A program made the translations under genes and the position numbers. Below, piece after piece: positions 13,401 to 26,800 of a DNA stretch of 64,000 nt. The notes beneath the pieces were generated by a model. The model saw only the letters and a program-made list of their open reading frames with translations. It ran no database searches and had not been told where the DNA came from. The stretch lies in contig NC_051088.1 in NCBI RefSeq assembly GCF_901709675.1, positions 12,503,693 to 12,567,692 of the forward strand. Reading direction: 5' to 3'. This DNA is from Syngnathus acus (Eukaryota; Chordata; Actinopteri; Syngnathiformes; Syngnathidae). Within the stretch, counting starts at the first letter, position 1; each line of letters opens with the position of its first letter.

Positions 13401-14806
13401 GTGGCAGAAGAGCTTTTTGTTTCCCTGCAGAAAGACACCCAAACAACTACACTGCTAGTTAGGCAAATATTTGACACTCTGGGGGAAAAAAATGACTTTT
13501 GTTTGCCTCAACTGAATCTATTAATATTTAGCTAATTCCTTAAAACATAAAAACATTTATTCTGTTGCACAAAGTCCTGACCAGAATAATTTTGATCGTC
13601 ATATTTATCCTCCTTGATTAAAATATTGTACGTTACTTTCCACGTTTTTTTTTTTTTTTTTTTCTTCTTTTTTTTTTTTTTTTCCTCATCTGTACATCAG
13701 ATGCAGATTTTAAAGACTAAATTCCCTTTGCTGCTCCCCTCAGGTCTGTGTCCTGACTGGGACCAGTGGGATCAGACTAAACCAGTGGACAATGCCCGTG
13801 AGGCCATGCAGCAAGCTGATGACTGGCTGGGTATACCGCAGGTAAAGTGACAAATTTCCTCTAGACAATGTGTTTAAACTTGCAAACTAAAATACGGCGT
13901 AATTCTTCCCAAGACTTAAGCAGTGTTTCCTTCCACCTGTGGAATGTGAACAATAAAACGCACTCCTTTTCATTGATTTTGGCACTCGAGTTAGACTTGT
14001 ATGGCCACGTTTGTTGGTGAAGAAATTTCTGTTTTTGAAACTTAACAAATCGTTTTGGGTTGACTCTAAAAGCTTTGGTTAATTCATAGCCACACTTGTT
14101 CTGTGAGTTGTGAATGGTGGCATAGTAAGTTTGCCTTCATTGACTTCAAATCATAAGTTACTGACAAATATTTGACATTTGTGACTAATTGTATGTATTG
14201 GTTGTGTGGCTTCAACACAGTCAGTCTGCATTTTGTCCTCATTCTCCCTTTCGGGTTTATCTAAGCAGAAATTAGTGCAGTTTCAAAACGCATAATTGAG
14301 CGTCTCGGGTGCTGCAGTTGCATGTGTTGCATTGTGCTGACTGGCACGGAGTTGGCAGCTGGCACAGCATCGCGTGCTCACACTTGGATATGTGGTCAAT
14401 GCTGTTTCCGCCCACCGCTATGCTTCGGCTAAGAAGAGTCTTTTGTGTCAGTCTTTTTGGGGCTGTTTCAAAAAACGACAAAGGGCATGTGTGTTTCAGT
14501 GGGTGCATTCTTTTTTTTGTTTTAAATGTTAGTAGGTTGCAGGTACTTTATACCAAAGTACAGATTTCAGTAAAGCTTTCCATGTGGGCTGTGCAATCAT
14601 CGCCTCCCTGTTTTAATTCATGGTGAAATGTTCTCTTTTTTTTTTGTTAATCCCCAAGGTCATAACTCCTGAGGAAATCGTTGACCCCAATGTGGATGAG
14701 CATTCCGTCATGACTTACCTGTCCCAGTTCCCGAAGGCTAAACTCAAGCCTGGCGCGCCACTACGACCCAAACTCAACCCCAAGAAAGCCCGTGCTTATG
14801 GACCAG
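5402..14806 (+). other. flna: flna exons 2-5: actin-binding domain (two CH domains)
   Basis: Exons 5402-5771, 12884-13135, 13744-13841 and 14659-14806 encode about residues 1-289. CH1 starts near W40 (APWKKIQ) and includes [12 protein letters not shown] and [14 protein letters not shown]2 includes [21 protein letters not shown] and ends with [19 protein letters not shown]. This is the spectrin-type tandem calponin-homology module that binds F-actin. Nothing in it looks damaged. Confidence 0.93.
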
Positions 14807-17800
14807 GTAGACACACTTACACACACACACACACACACAGTACAGAAGCCCTACTAAACACGCCCGCACACGCATTCCCAAAACACACCTCAAGCTAACA
14901 AAGACTGCCTCTTCTCTTTGCAGGCATTGAGCCAATTGGCAATGTTGTGATGAAGAAAGCGGTCTTCACTGTGGAGACCATCAGTGCAGGAATGGGAGAA
15001 GTACTTGTTTTTGTCGAGGACCCCGCAGGACACAGAGAGGAGGTTAATAGAGGCTTGGTGTAAATAATCACATGGCATCACCTTGTTTTGTTATGCATTT
15101 TAAAATTCTATTTACTTCTACATCCAGGCTAAAGTGACAGCCAACAATGATAAGAATCGCACCTACTCTGTCTTCTATATCCCAAAAGTCACAGGCATGC
15201 ACAAGGTAAGCTATGGATTGTCATTGGAAGACAGTCAAGTATGGGACGTGCCAATAATTTAATTATTCACTTTGCTTAAAAAGTTGCTTCTCTTTCACCC
15301 TCCCAAACATGCTCAAATGAGGGTACTGTTACTATCCAATACTTTTAGAATCGATTTAGTCTATCAAATATTCCATCGATTAAGCAAATCCATTGATAAA
15401 ATTAGATTTGCTTGAAAATGTATTACAAAATGAAATTTTGGGGGGTGTATTGTTACTGTTAAAAAAAAAAAAAAAAAAAAAAGATCACAGTAGGTAATAT
15501 TGATGTTTGCAAATATCATATTTTTATGAAACCCAAAATATAATCAGTTTGCAATTATGAAGGACTACAAAAATCAATGACTAATTACTGCTGGCAATCA
15601 GAGGATCCGGACAATTTTAAGTCAAACAATGGTTCTAAATAATTTGAAACACAATCTAAACAAATAAATTTTATCGTTGATTAGCTGTCAATCAGTCCCA
15701 AACCAAGAACTTTAATTTTACCCTGAGTTCATTATTTCATCGGCATATTTTCTTTATAACTTGCTCATTTTTCTCTGACAATTTGTAGGTGACAGTGTTA
15801 TTTGCAGGCCAACACATCTCCAAGAGTCCCTTTGAGGTTGAGATTGGCATGGCTCAGGGAGACTCCAGCAAAGCCACTGCCCAGGGACCTGGCTTGGAGC
15901 CCATGGGCAACATTGCAAACAAGAGCACCTACTTTGACATCTACACAGCGGGTAATTGCACAACATGGCCCAAGTATCTCTTTTCCACCTTGGTTTGCCT
16001 TCCTCATGTCCCTCCCTTTGCACAGGTGCTGGTGTTGGAGAGGTGGAGGTTGTGATCATGGACCCTGCAGGGAAAAAGAACACTGTAACTTGCAATATAG
16101 AGGACAAGGGCAACAGTAGTTCCCGCTGCACCTACAAACCAACCCAGGAGGGCCAACACACCATCTATGTCACCTTTGCCGGTGGTCAGATCAGCAAGAG
16201 CCCCTTCACGGTGAACATTGGTGAAGGTAAGATCACGAAAGAGAATCGTTTGCATTAACAGTCCCACAAGCTGTCAGTTACTGAAACATCTTTAAGAGTT
16301 TTCTGTGTTTTTAATGCTTTGCTGTCTCCTCCTGCCTCTGTGCTGGATCGTTCGTCCCTGGCCTCTTCTGATAGAGGCCCGGTGGCATGTGATAGAGGCC
16401 GGGTGGCATCTGTCTACTCTCAGGAGCTGCCTCTTCCTTCTGCTGTTATTTCCTGTTTCCTGGAATCTCTATTGGGTACCCAAATGTGTCGGTGTCTTTG
16501 CTTTTGTGTTGTATCGCTGTCTCTCTCTCAGTGGCATACTTTAAACCCATCTTAGTAAGGACTTTTTTTTTTGTGAGGGAAATTCATTCTCAAAAGATGC
16601 CTTCAAACAATAGTTTGTTTTTGCTTTTGGTGAAAGTGATATCGAGTGTTCAATCACTTAATTATGCCATAAATGGGTTATACCACCAAATGTCCTCACT
16701 AAGATGGTGATGTGCAGTTTTCAATAATAAAATGCATGCTTGCTTGCATGCGTGAATGTTTGAGCTGTCTGCCCATGGAGTTGACAAAATTGCATGTCTG
16801 GTCATGCTTCCATCTGTGGACTTGACATCTGCCTATAAGGTCCTTCAGTTTGTAACAGAGTAGAGAAGAATCCCACACCTCCATGAGGAAAGACTCTTCT
16901 CCCTTGCATGCTGCTTCGCAACAGACATTTTGTCTTGTCGACAGTAGCCCTTGCTTTATTAAACCGTTTGAATCCTATTTGTTCCAGCTCAGTAACAGTC
17001 TGTCAGCACATTACATAACGACATTAGTCACTGTTGTGTGCGCTCCAGCCCCAAATCCCTTTCAATCGCTTATTTCGACTCGCACTGCATATTTCACAGA
17101 TTGCTGGGTTAAAAAAAGTTTTCCGTCGATCATGAATAATACTCTGAAATAGCATTATCATTTAAATACTGGTTAGAAATTGTTCCGATTGGTAAGGGGA
17201 AGCGAGCGTGTTTATTTCGTGCGGGAAGAAAAGGAAAAGGTGTAATTGACTGGTGTTTTTTTTAATTTTTTTTTTATAACAGTTTTATCTTTTCCACTGT
17301 CATATAAGCCAGTTTCTTATCTTGTGGTGTTTTCCCTTGGCCCTGGAAAGCCATCCCAGATGAAAGGCATTATATTGCATATTAACAGGCCAGTTGATGG
17401 ATGCTGTTTCCTGTGTGCTGGTAAAAGCCCACTTCCTCTGATGAGGACGGCAGAGACAAAGTACTGTTCAGAAGTACCTAATGCTGTCCAGTAGCATGTA
17501 TATTGATAGAAATACACTTTAGACTGATTTTTTTTTTTTTTTTTAATATTGCATCCTATCCCTGCACTCCCGACCCACTGAACTCCAGAGCATTAAATGA
17601 TGGAGCCTGAACACTTTTGCAAGGCACCATTGTCAACCAAAATGATTTTGCACTTTTCGAATGTAAAGCAAGAGCCTAATTATATTCTCCAAGGTATCCA
17701 GAGCACGACAACAGAGCAAGCTAAGATAAAATCTCAGTCTACCACCAACAAGTATTTACTCCTTCAAATGCCCACTCATTGTCTACGTTAGATCAACAAA

Positions 17801-20800
17801 TTCCAAAGGATATGTGACACAAGATGGCCAGATTGGTAGGTACACGGTTCTTAATGGTTGTAGGGTACCCAGCAAAGCCTAATTTACACAAGTCTGTCTA
17901 GTACAAGATTGCCATTTGCTGGTTCTCAAAGTTGTAGCCACGCAGGAACCCGACTGCAGTAGACTGCCGAGGTCAAATGTCATGAGTACAATACATGTGC
18001 CTTCTTGACCTAGTTTGTCATCACAGATGGTTCAAACACAGAGAGCCATCTCTTAGTGCGTGTGTTTTTCTTTCAACAGCATGCAACCCCAGCCTCTGCA
18101 AAGCCAAGGGTCGTGGTCTGCAGCCTAAGGGCTTAAGAGTAAAGGAGACGGCAGATTTTAAAGTTTACACCAGAGGAGCTGGCACTGGAGAGCTTAAAGT
18201 CACCATCAAGGGTCCCAGTGAGTTTTTCTATCAGTTTTTAATACTGCTGGGTTTCCACCATGATATCTTTTGTGTATTATTCTGTTGGTAGTTTATAATA
18301 AAAAAAAAAAAAAAGCTGGAAGATGTTTTCTTGTTTACAGAGGGACTTGAGGAACCGTGCAAGAGGAATGATTTGGGAGATGGTGTGTATGGGTTTGAAT
18401 ATTACCCCACTGCAACCGGCACTTACACCATCACCATCACTTGGGGAGGACAGCATATCCCTCGCAGGTACATGCTTGGACACACCAAAATGACTAACAA
18501 CAAATGGAACATTTTCACCATGTGCCCAATTTTTTTCTTTTTAAACACATAACTGTGCATATTGTCTCTTTTTTTCAGTCCCATCGAGGTCAAGATTGGT
18601 TCTGAGGCCGGCCAGCAGAAGGTGAGGGCCTGGGGTCCTGGCCTAGAGGGCGGCGTGATTGGCAAATCTGCCGACTTTGTCGTGGAGGCTGTCGGAGACA
18701 ATGTTGGCACTTTGGGTATGTTTTTTGTGAGTCTTGAAATGTTCATTACCGCTTACATTCGGGTTGCTTTGCTTAAACTTTGAATGTTCTCTTCAGGTTT
18801 CTCTGTGGAGGGTCCATCTCAGGCCAAGATTGAATGTGACGACAAGGGCGATGGTTCGTGTGACGTGCGCTACTGGCCTACAGAGCCTGGCGAGTATGCA
18901 GTACATGTGCTCTGCAACAGTGAGGACATTCAGCATTCTCCCTTCATGGCTGAGATTGTCAACCCACCTGGCAAAGACTTCTATCCTGACAAGGTGAGCA
19001 ATAACTTGGGGGACACAACACATGTAATGGTGGCCTACACCCCCCCCCCCTCCTCCTCTACAAATGAAAGTGTTTTTTTTATTTTTCTTCAGGTTAAAGC
19101 ACATGGCCCTGGTCTTCAGAGCAGTGGGTTGGCTGTTGGCAAGCCCACAGAGTTTACGGTAGATGCCAAGCAAGGTGGAAAAGCTCCGCTGAAGATTGTT
19201 GCTCAGGTAACGTTGTCGTATAGGAATGTAAATTTCAGTTGAGTTAAGCCCAGTGTGAAAATTCTGGGGTCTATTCTTAAAGTTACTACTAGGCTTCCAT
19301 TCCCTGCTCTTGTTCCTTTATGGGCAATAGCGCACTAGGCTCTAAGCTAGGTGGCGATGATCTCATTTTAAATGTATATTTTGCTGACGCATAGCCTATT
19401 ACACAAGAGTTTGCCTCGACTCTGCAGGATGGGGAAGGAACCCCCGTGGAAGTCCAGGTTAAAGACAATGGCAACGGCACATACGCTTGTTCTTACACAC
19501 CCCGCAAACCTTTAAAACACACAGTCATGGTCTCCTGGGGAGGAGTCAACATTCCCGACAGCCCTTTTAGGGTATGTATGCTCTGACGCTTGCGCAATGT
19601 TTTTGTTTCCCCCCCGCCCAAAATGACATTTTGACATTGAATGGTCTCTTTTGCGTTGGACTTCAGATGAACGTTGGGGCAGGCTGCCACCCAAACAAGG
19701 TGAAGGTATCTGGACCCGGAGTGGCCAAGACTGGTCTGAAAGCCTTTGAGCCAACATATTTTACAGTTGACTGCGCTGAGGCTGGTCAAGGTAACAATGG
19801 GATAGTCTACGAGCTCTTCAATGTTATCCCGGTGTATTATTAGTTCTGCAAACAGATGCGCTATTTGCAGCTACTATCATGATTTGACTTTTTCTGTTGT
19901 CCAAAGGTGACATCAGCATCGGAATCAAGTGCGCCCCTGGCATTGTGGGCAACGCAGAAGCCGACATCGACTTTGATATCATTAGGAACGATAACGATAC
20001 GTTCACGGTCAAATACACGCCACCTGGGGCGGGCAGCTACACCATCATGGTTCTGTTTGCTGACCAAGTGAGTTGTATTCCCGCGTGAGGTTTTCATTCT
20101 GTCATGGAAATTGCATTGGTACTTTTTGTATGTGAGAAGTTGTCAAGACGATATTCCTGTTCATATTTGTACTATTCAGGCTATTCCGATGACACCCATC
20201 AGAATCAAGGTGGATCCTGCTCATGATGCCAGTAAAGTGAAGGCAGAAGGCCCAGGACTCAGCCGCAGTGGTAAGGCTACTATTGTATTCAAATTTTCTC
20301 TTGCGTTTTTTTTGTCATTTTCAAACTATATTGATGTTCACCCTTTCTGCATTAGTTGTAATGTACAGTGCTTTGCAAATTTATCAAACCACCATTTTTC
20401 AGTAACTATCCAGCATCATTCAGTGTTTTGGGGTTTCACTTTCAAGGATCACTTGAGGTTTTACCAATAGTAGTGGAAAAATAACTAACACTAAACTCCA
20501 AATTTGACCTTAGGTCTGAAATTGTTCAAGCATATTTCTCAACAACTAAAACTATTTTTATGTTCATGGCTAATAACTATTCTGGGATTTTTAGAATACA
20601 GTATGTTTTTAAAAACCTTCTACTGACTAGTGGTATGGTTGAGCAATTACGTAAGTTTTATGACGTCTTCAGTTGTCCACATTCAATGTTCTCTTGCCCT
20701 TTCTAGGTGTTGAATTGAACAAGCCCACTCATTTCACTGTGACCACAAAAGGAGCCGGAAAAGCCAACCTGGACTGCAACTTTGTCGGCCCCATCAAAGC

Positions 20801-23800
20801 AGAGGCAGTAAAGGACTTTGAGATCATTAACAACCACGACAATACCCACACTGTAAAATACACTCCTGTGCAGCAGGTAAGACCCTCAAATGTTAACCGC
20901 ATCTCCCAGCGGTTTAAAGCTCTTTGCGAGTGTCACTGAAAGAATAAAGAATAACAGGACACATGATTTATTGATCCCCGACTTGTTCGACTTGCAACAC
21001 TGGTTGAATTTTGGAGGGTGGGCTGTGTCTTGCATATGAGCCACAGCTTAGCTTTGTTTTGTGCTAAGACAAGAACACTTTACTACCCTGATTATAGACA
21101 GGGTGGCGTCTGAAAAAATGAATGTGAACAATCTAGCATGAATTGCATTTTCACTTGTGGAAGCAGCACTTCATCTGTGCATGTCCTGCATGCAGCAGAC
21201 TCATTTCTAAATGCAATACTTATCTTAGCCAAAGCTTATCAGTTTGTATGTTGATCATGTGTGTTTTCTTAGTCCATAAGTGTACGTTTTTTTCAGCTTA
21301 CTTGTCCCAATTACTCACAGCGCTTTTTCATCCAAGCCTAACATCTTCACCCTAGTTTGCGACACCAACTGCCCTCATGTCTTCCCCTCACTACGTCAAT
21401 TAACCTTCTTCCTGGCAGTTCCATCCTAATCATGCTTCTACTAATAACTCGCTCTCCTCAACATGTCCAACGCATGGAGGTCTGGTCTCAAGCATGTAAC
21501 CTTGGCTGTGTGTCTGCTGATGAGCTTATTTCCAAACCTGTCCTCCCTGGTCACTTCTAAAAAACATCTAATCTTCATCTCTGCCACACCTGCACTTTCC
21601 TCTACCCATTCCAACCTGCTTGGATCGGTTTCTTTACCTCCTCTCCACACTCGCCACTGGTGTGGACTGTGACCCTCATTAAAAGTCCTCCCCTCTCGCT
21701 TTCTCACCAACACGATGGAGTTATTTTGCAAAACCTTGTGATTGGTATTGACGCGGACCACCTTGAATCTCAATTCCTTCCTGACATCAGGGTCCTCTGG
21801 GGCTTGCTGTGACCTATGGTGGAGATCATATACCCAAGAGCCCCTTTAATGTTGCGGTGGCGCCCTCACTGGATCTCAGCAAGATCAACGTTACGGGACT
21901 GGGGGACAGTACGTGCTTATCAGTCCTGTTCTGAATCATAGTAACAAATCAATGTTTTCTACCTGTCATTCCAAACTGGTTTTCAAGCACCACTAAAACT
22001 ATATGCATGCTGCATCCTGATCAACTTGCCTAGCCCCCCCCAACTTAAATGTCTTTTCAACGCGGCGTTACTGTGCTTGTTTATTGTAGAGATGTCTGTA
22101 GGCAAGGACCAGGAGGTGACTGTGAAATCAAAGGGTGCTGGAGGTCAGGGCAAAGTGGCGGCCAAAGTGACGGCACCATCCGGCAAGCCTGTTGCTAGCA
22201 AGGTGGGGTCCATTGTTGCATCTAGATTGATTGATTGATTTTAAACACACCTTGCTGCATACAGATGCATGTATTGATTTCTCAAATGATCTCAGGTGGA
22301 GCCTGGGTTGAGTCCAGAAACCAGTCAGGTCAAGTTCATTCCAAGGGAAGCAGGGCCATACCAGGTTGAACTGACTTACGATGGAGTGCAGATCCCTGGA
22401 TCACCTTTCACACCCATAGCTTATCCTGCCACAGACCCCTCTAAGGTAATTCTGACTGACTATATGTGCACAGTTTCATGGACCAGAATCATAGAAATAT
22501 TTTCATCTCCTCTCAGGTGCGCTGTTCTGGCCCAGGCTTGGAGCGTGCCAAGGTTGGGGAAACGGGGGAGTTCATTGTGGACTGTACCAACGCCGGCCCA
22601 GCTGAACTGACCATAGAGATCATTTCCGACAGTGGTACAGAGGCCGAAGTTCATATCCAGGATAACGGGGACGGCACGTACACAATCACCTACATTCCAC
22701 TCTATCCTGGCTCGTACACTCTGACCATCCGCTACGGTGGCCAGGATGTGCCGAACTTCCCAGCTCGGCTCACGGTGGAGCCGGCCGTTGATGCCAGCGG
22801 AGTCCGTGTGTTTGGACCAGGAGTGGAAGGCAAAGGTGAGACAAGTTGGAGGTTACAAGGGTGTACCTGTAGAGTTGTAGATTTTCTATCTTGTTTTCTA
22901 TTTTTTTTTTTTTTTTTTTTTTTGGTTCATATACTGTTTATCATTCATTGGCGCTGCTCGAAAAAAGTCTTGGCATTTAGTTTGTCCCTACAGCCACAGA
23001 TTTCCCTCTTACCACTGCAAACAACCAAGGGAAAAAAATCTATTTCCTCTGCAATGATCTAATAAACTTTTTTTTGCTTTTTTTTTTTATGTCTCTGTAG
23101 TAACCACTAACCACCGTTCTGCGTCATTTTTTGAGGTTGAGGTGAAATTACTTGACAAGGAATAAATCATGGTTTCTTTTAGAACTCTTACAGCGCCAAC
23201 TACTGACATCATAGTTGTACGTTCAGAAGCAAGATGTAGCTCTTGATGAAGTGGAGCTCACAAATTAGTCACAGACAAGCATTGGTTACAGTGACGTTGT
23301 CAACCTTTAAAACAAACTTATCTTCAGTGGGCCATCATCAGGGCATTGCGTCATTACATTTGAGCCTGTTGAAACTTGTAGTACATCCCACCAAATTTGT
23401 TTTTGTTTTAGGCATTTTTCGCGAGGCCACCACCGATTTCACAGTGGATGCTCGTGCTCTGACGCTGTCTGGAGGCGACCACATCAAAACTCTGATTAGC
23501 AACCCATCGGGCAGCCGTACTGATAGCCTGATCACCGATCTTGGAGATGGGATTTATAACGTCGAGTACACTCCCTATGAGGAAGGTTCGTAGAAACGTT
23601 TCATCTTCAGTTAAAAAAAAAAAAAAAAAGTTGTGCCATTACAGAAACACTGGCTTCAAGATGTTCCTTGTGATTACTTTAGGTCCACACAGTGTGGAGG
23701 TCTCCTATGATGGTACGCCAGTGCCAAAAAGCCCATTCCGTGTTGCCGTCACTGAAGGTTGTGATCCGGCCAGAGTACGCGTGCATGGCCCAGGCCTGAA

Positions 23801-26800
23801 AAGCGGCACTACCAACAAGCCAAACAAGTTTACAGTGGAGACACGGTAAATGGGACTTTAATTGATAGACTGTTTCACCGCTTAAGGAAGTGAGAACTCA
23901 ACTGTTGTGTATACAACTTATTTACAGGGGAGCAGGCACTGGCGGTCTTGGCTTGGCAATGGAAGGTCCATCGGAGGCCAAAATGTCCTGCACTGATAAC
24001 AAGGATGGCAGTTGCAGTGTTGAGTATATCCCCTACGAGCCGGGCACTTATAACCTCAATGTAACCTATGGAGGACAACCCATCAAAGGTATTAAAGTCG
24101 CTGCTTCTCAGTGCGCTGTCAGTTGTCATCCATCCACCCACCATTGTTTAACGTACACAACTAACTAGCGTCAGAGGAATGTGGGGCAAAATCCTTCTTG
24201 AAATGGAATGTTTTTGCAGGCAGTCCTTTCTCAGTGCCAGTCACTGACACAGTGGACAGTTCCAAGGTGAAATGCCAAGGTCCAGGTCTTGGTGGCAATG
24301 TCAGGGCCAATATTCCACAGGCCTTTACAGTGGATGCTACCAAAGCTGGAGTGGCCCCGCTGCAGATTCGCGTGCAGGGACCCAAAGGTGTGTGTGTGAC
24401 TGTTTTCATTGGATTGCAATGCTTGTTTTGTAATAATAAGCGCACTATTAAAAAAAACAATGTCTAATAACTTAGCCCCTTTTGCTCTCATTGAAAATGT
24501 TTGTTTATGCACACTAGGTGTGGTGGAGCCGGCCGAAATTGTGGATAATGGTGACCAAACTCACACGGTTAACTATGTTCCCACTCGAGAGGGTCCGTAT
24601 TCCATTAACGTCTTATATGGTGATGAGGAAATCCCGCGCAGGTACCACACGTGCAAAATGTGATCATAGCGGTCTTCTATGACACAAACTATAATCACCT
24701 TTTTCAGCCCTTATAAGGTCAAGGTGCTTCCTACCCACGACGCCAGTAAAGTGCGAGCTAGTGGGCCGGGTCTGAACACCACAGGGGTGCCCGCCTCTCT
24801 GCCTGTGGAGTTTACCATTGATGCCAAAGATGCAGGGGAAGGACTGCTGGCAGTGCAAATCACTGTAAGTGTAATGGCACGCAAAACATGTAGTTGTAAA
24901 CTGGAATCACCGTTGAATACTTTTATGTGCAGGACCCAGAAGGAAAGCCAAAGAAGGCCAACATCCGCGATAACCACGACGGAACATACTTGGTGTCTTA
25001 CGTTCCGGACATGACCGGCAGATATACCATCTTGATCAAGTACGGAGGAGACGAGATCCCGTATTCACCTTATCGCATTCGGGCTCTACCCACAGGAGAT
25101 GCCAGCAAATGCACAGTCACAGGTATGCGATGCGATGAGCAGCCCCCATAGTTTTGCTCTTGAACCTGCTGGTATGGGCATGCCGCAAACTTTCCTCAGA
25201 TTAAGGCCTTCCAGCTCGTTAGAAAAGCGGACAAGGACTTAAACGTGACCGTGAGTTGACAAACGAGCAAGTCCAACAATCTGCAGTTCACCGTGACATG
25301 GAATTAAAACCAGATATTCAGGCCATAGACTGGTTGGATTGAGATTTCTTGGCTGCTGTCAAGTGGTAGAAACAGTATGGGCGATTGTCCTACATACGAT
25401 TATTGATAGTTGTTAGATCATTCAGTTTGATAGGCAAATTCTTCTTGACTGTTGAAAAATAGGCCCATCACAATTTTGGGGACTGTTCTCAAAGCTGTTC
25501 CCACTGTGTTATTATTATTTAGTCAATCAATTCATGTTCCTGGTTTTGAGTTCAAATCTTTTGTCCTGTTATTTTTCCTTTCAGTCACAATTATTGTTCA
25601 TATTTGGATGCTCCCCACCCCCCATTAGGTTTATCCAACCCTCAACCATAGTGCTGTTAAAGAAAGTTTCAGCCATTTCTGAATACTTCCAAAGTACTGT
25701 TTTTGTTTATCAAAGGCTAAAGAGCATGTGATCACATAAAATAGTAGTTTCCGCTGTGAAATAAGCTGCCTTGGACCATGGATCCCTCCGACACAGTATT
25801 TTCATCACTGGGTGACATTAATGGGAGCAGAGCCATAGTTGTTGGTTTTAAACTCTGGAGGTTTGAATTATGGGACAGTTTGGCCCGTGCTAAACTTGAG
25901 CCAATAAACATGGCTGCTTCCCAGCAGGTTTTATGTTAACTGCAATTCTGTTACTGCTTCAATTTTATTTTATTTTTTTAGACAACTTTTCATGCATTTT
26001 TTTGTATTGTTTCTATTGCTGTTACACTCCTCCTTGGCTCATTCCCTGCCACACACACACACGCGCGCACACACACACTCCTTACCTCACACTGCCACTG
26101 TTTAGTTTCTCATTTGGATTTTTAGAGCACACATTTGCCTCCAATCACCGCCACCCCTACCTGACTATCTTGTGTGTGTCACTTTTGTCTTTTGCACATC
26201 CTGCTTGTCACCGTTCCCACTATCAGTCTCAATCGGAGGTCACGGTTTAGGTAAGCCCAAGGAGCAACTTTGTATTGTAGACGAACTCATGACTTTTCGC
26301 ATGGAAACAACACTTCAAACCTGGGCTCTAATTCTCTTCTTTTACACCTTCTACTCCCCCCCCCCTTATCTTTTACTGTCCATATATTTCAGCATTTCAT
26401 GTGTGCAATTTGCTCACATGCTCATTTGGATACCCTAATACTAACTTGAAACAAGTTAAGGTCGGCATGCTGAATGACGGGCTAATCAAGCTTCCAGTTC
26501 TTCATAGAAATATTAGAAATGTTGGGCAAATGATTTCTGGATTTAACATGACTAGATTTCATCTTTAACTATTCTCTTGGTGGTGAAATATGCATGCTAA
26601 ATGACTACGGTGAGAGCAGAGCGCCTTGGTATCGTGAACTTGACAGTTTCCCAATCCACCAGGTGCCGGTGTTGGTCCAACCATTCAGATTGGCGAACAG
26701 ACGGTCATCACTGTGGACGCCAAGGCAGCCGGCAAAGGCAAAGTGACGTGCACCGTGTGCACGCCCGAGGGAGCCGAGCTAGACGTAGACGTTGTGGAAA

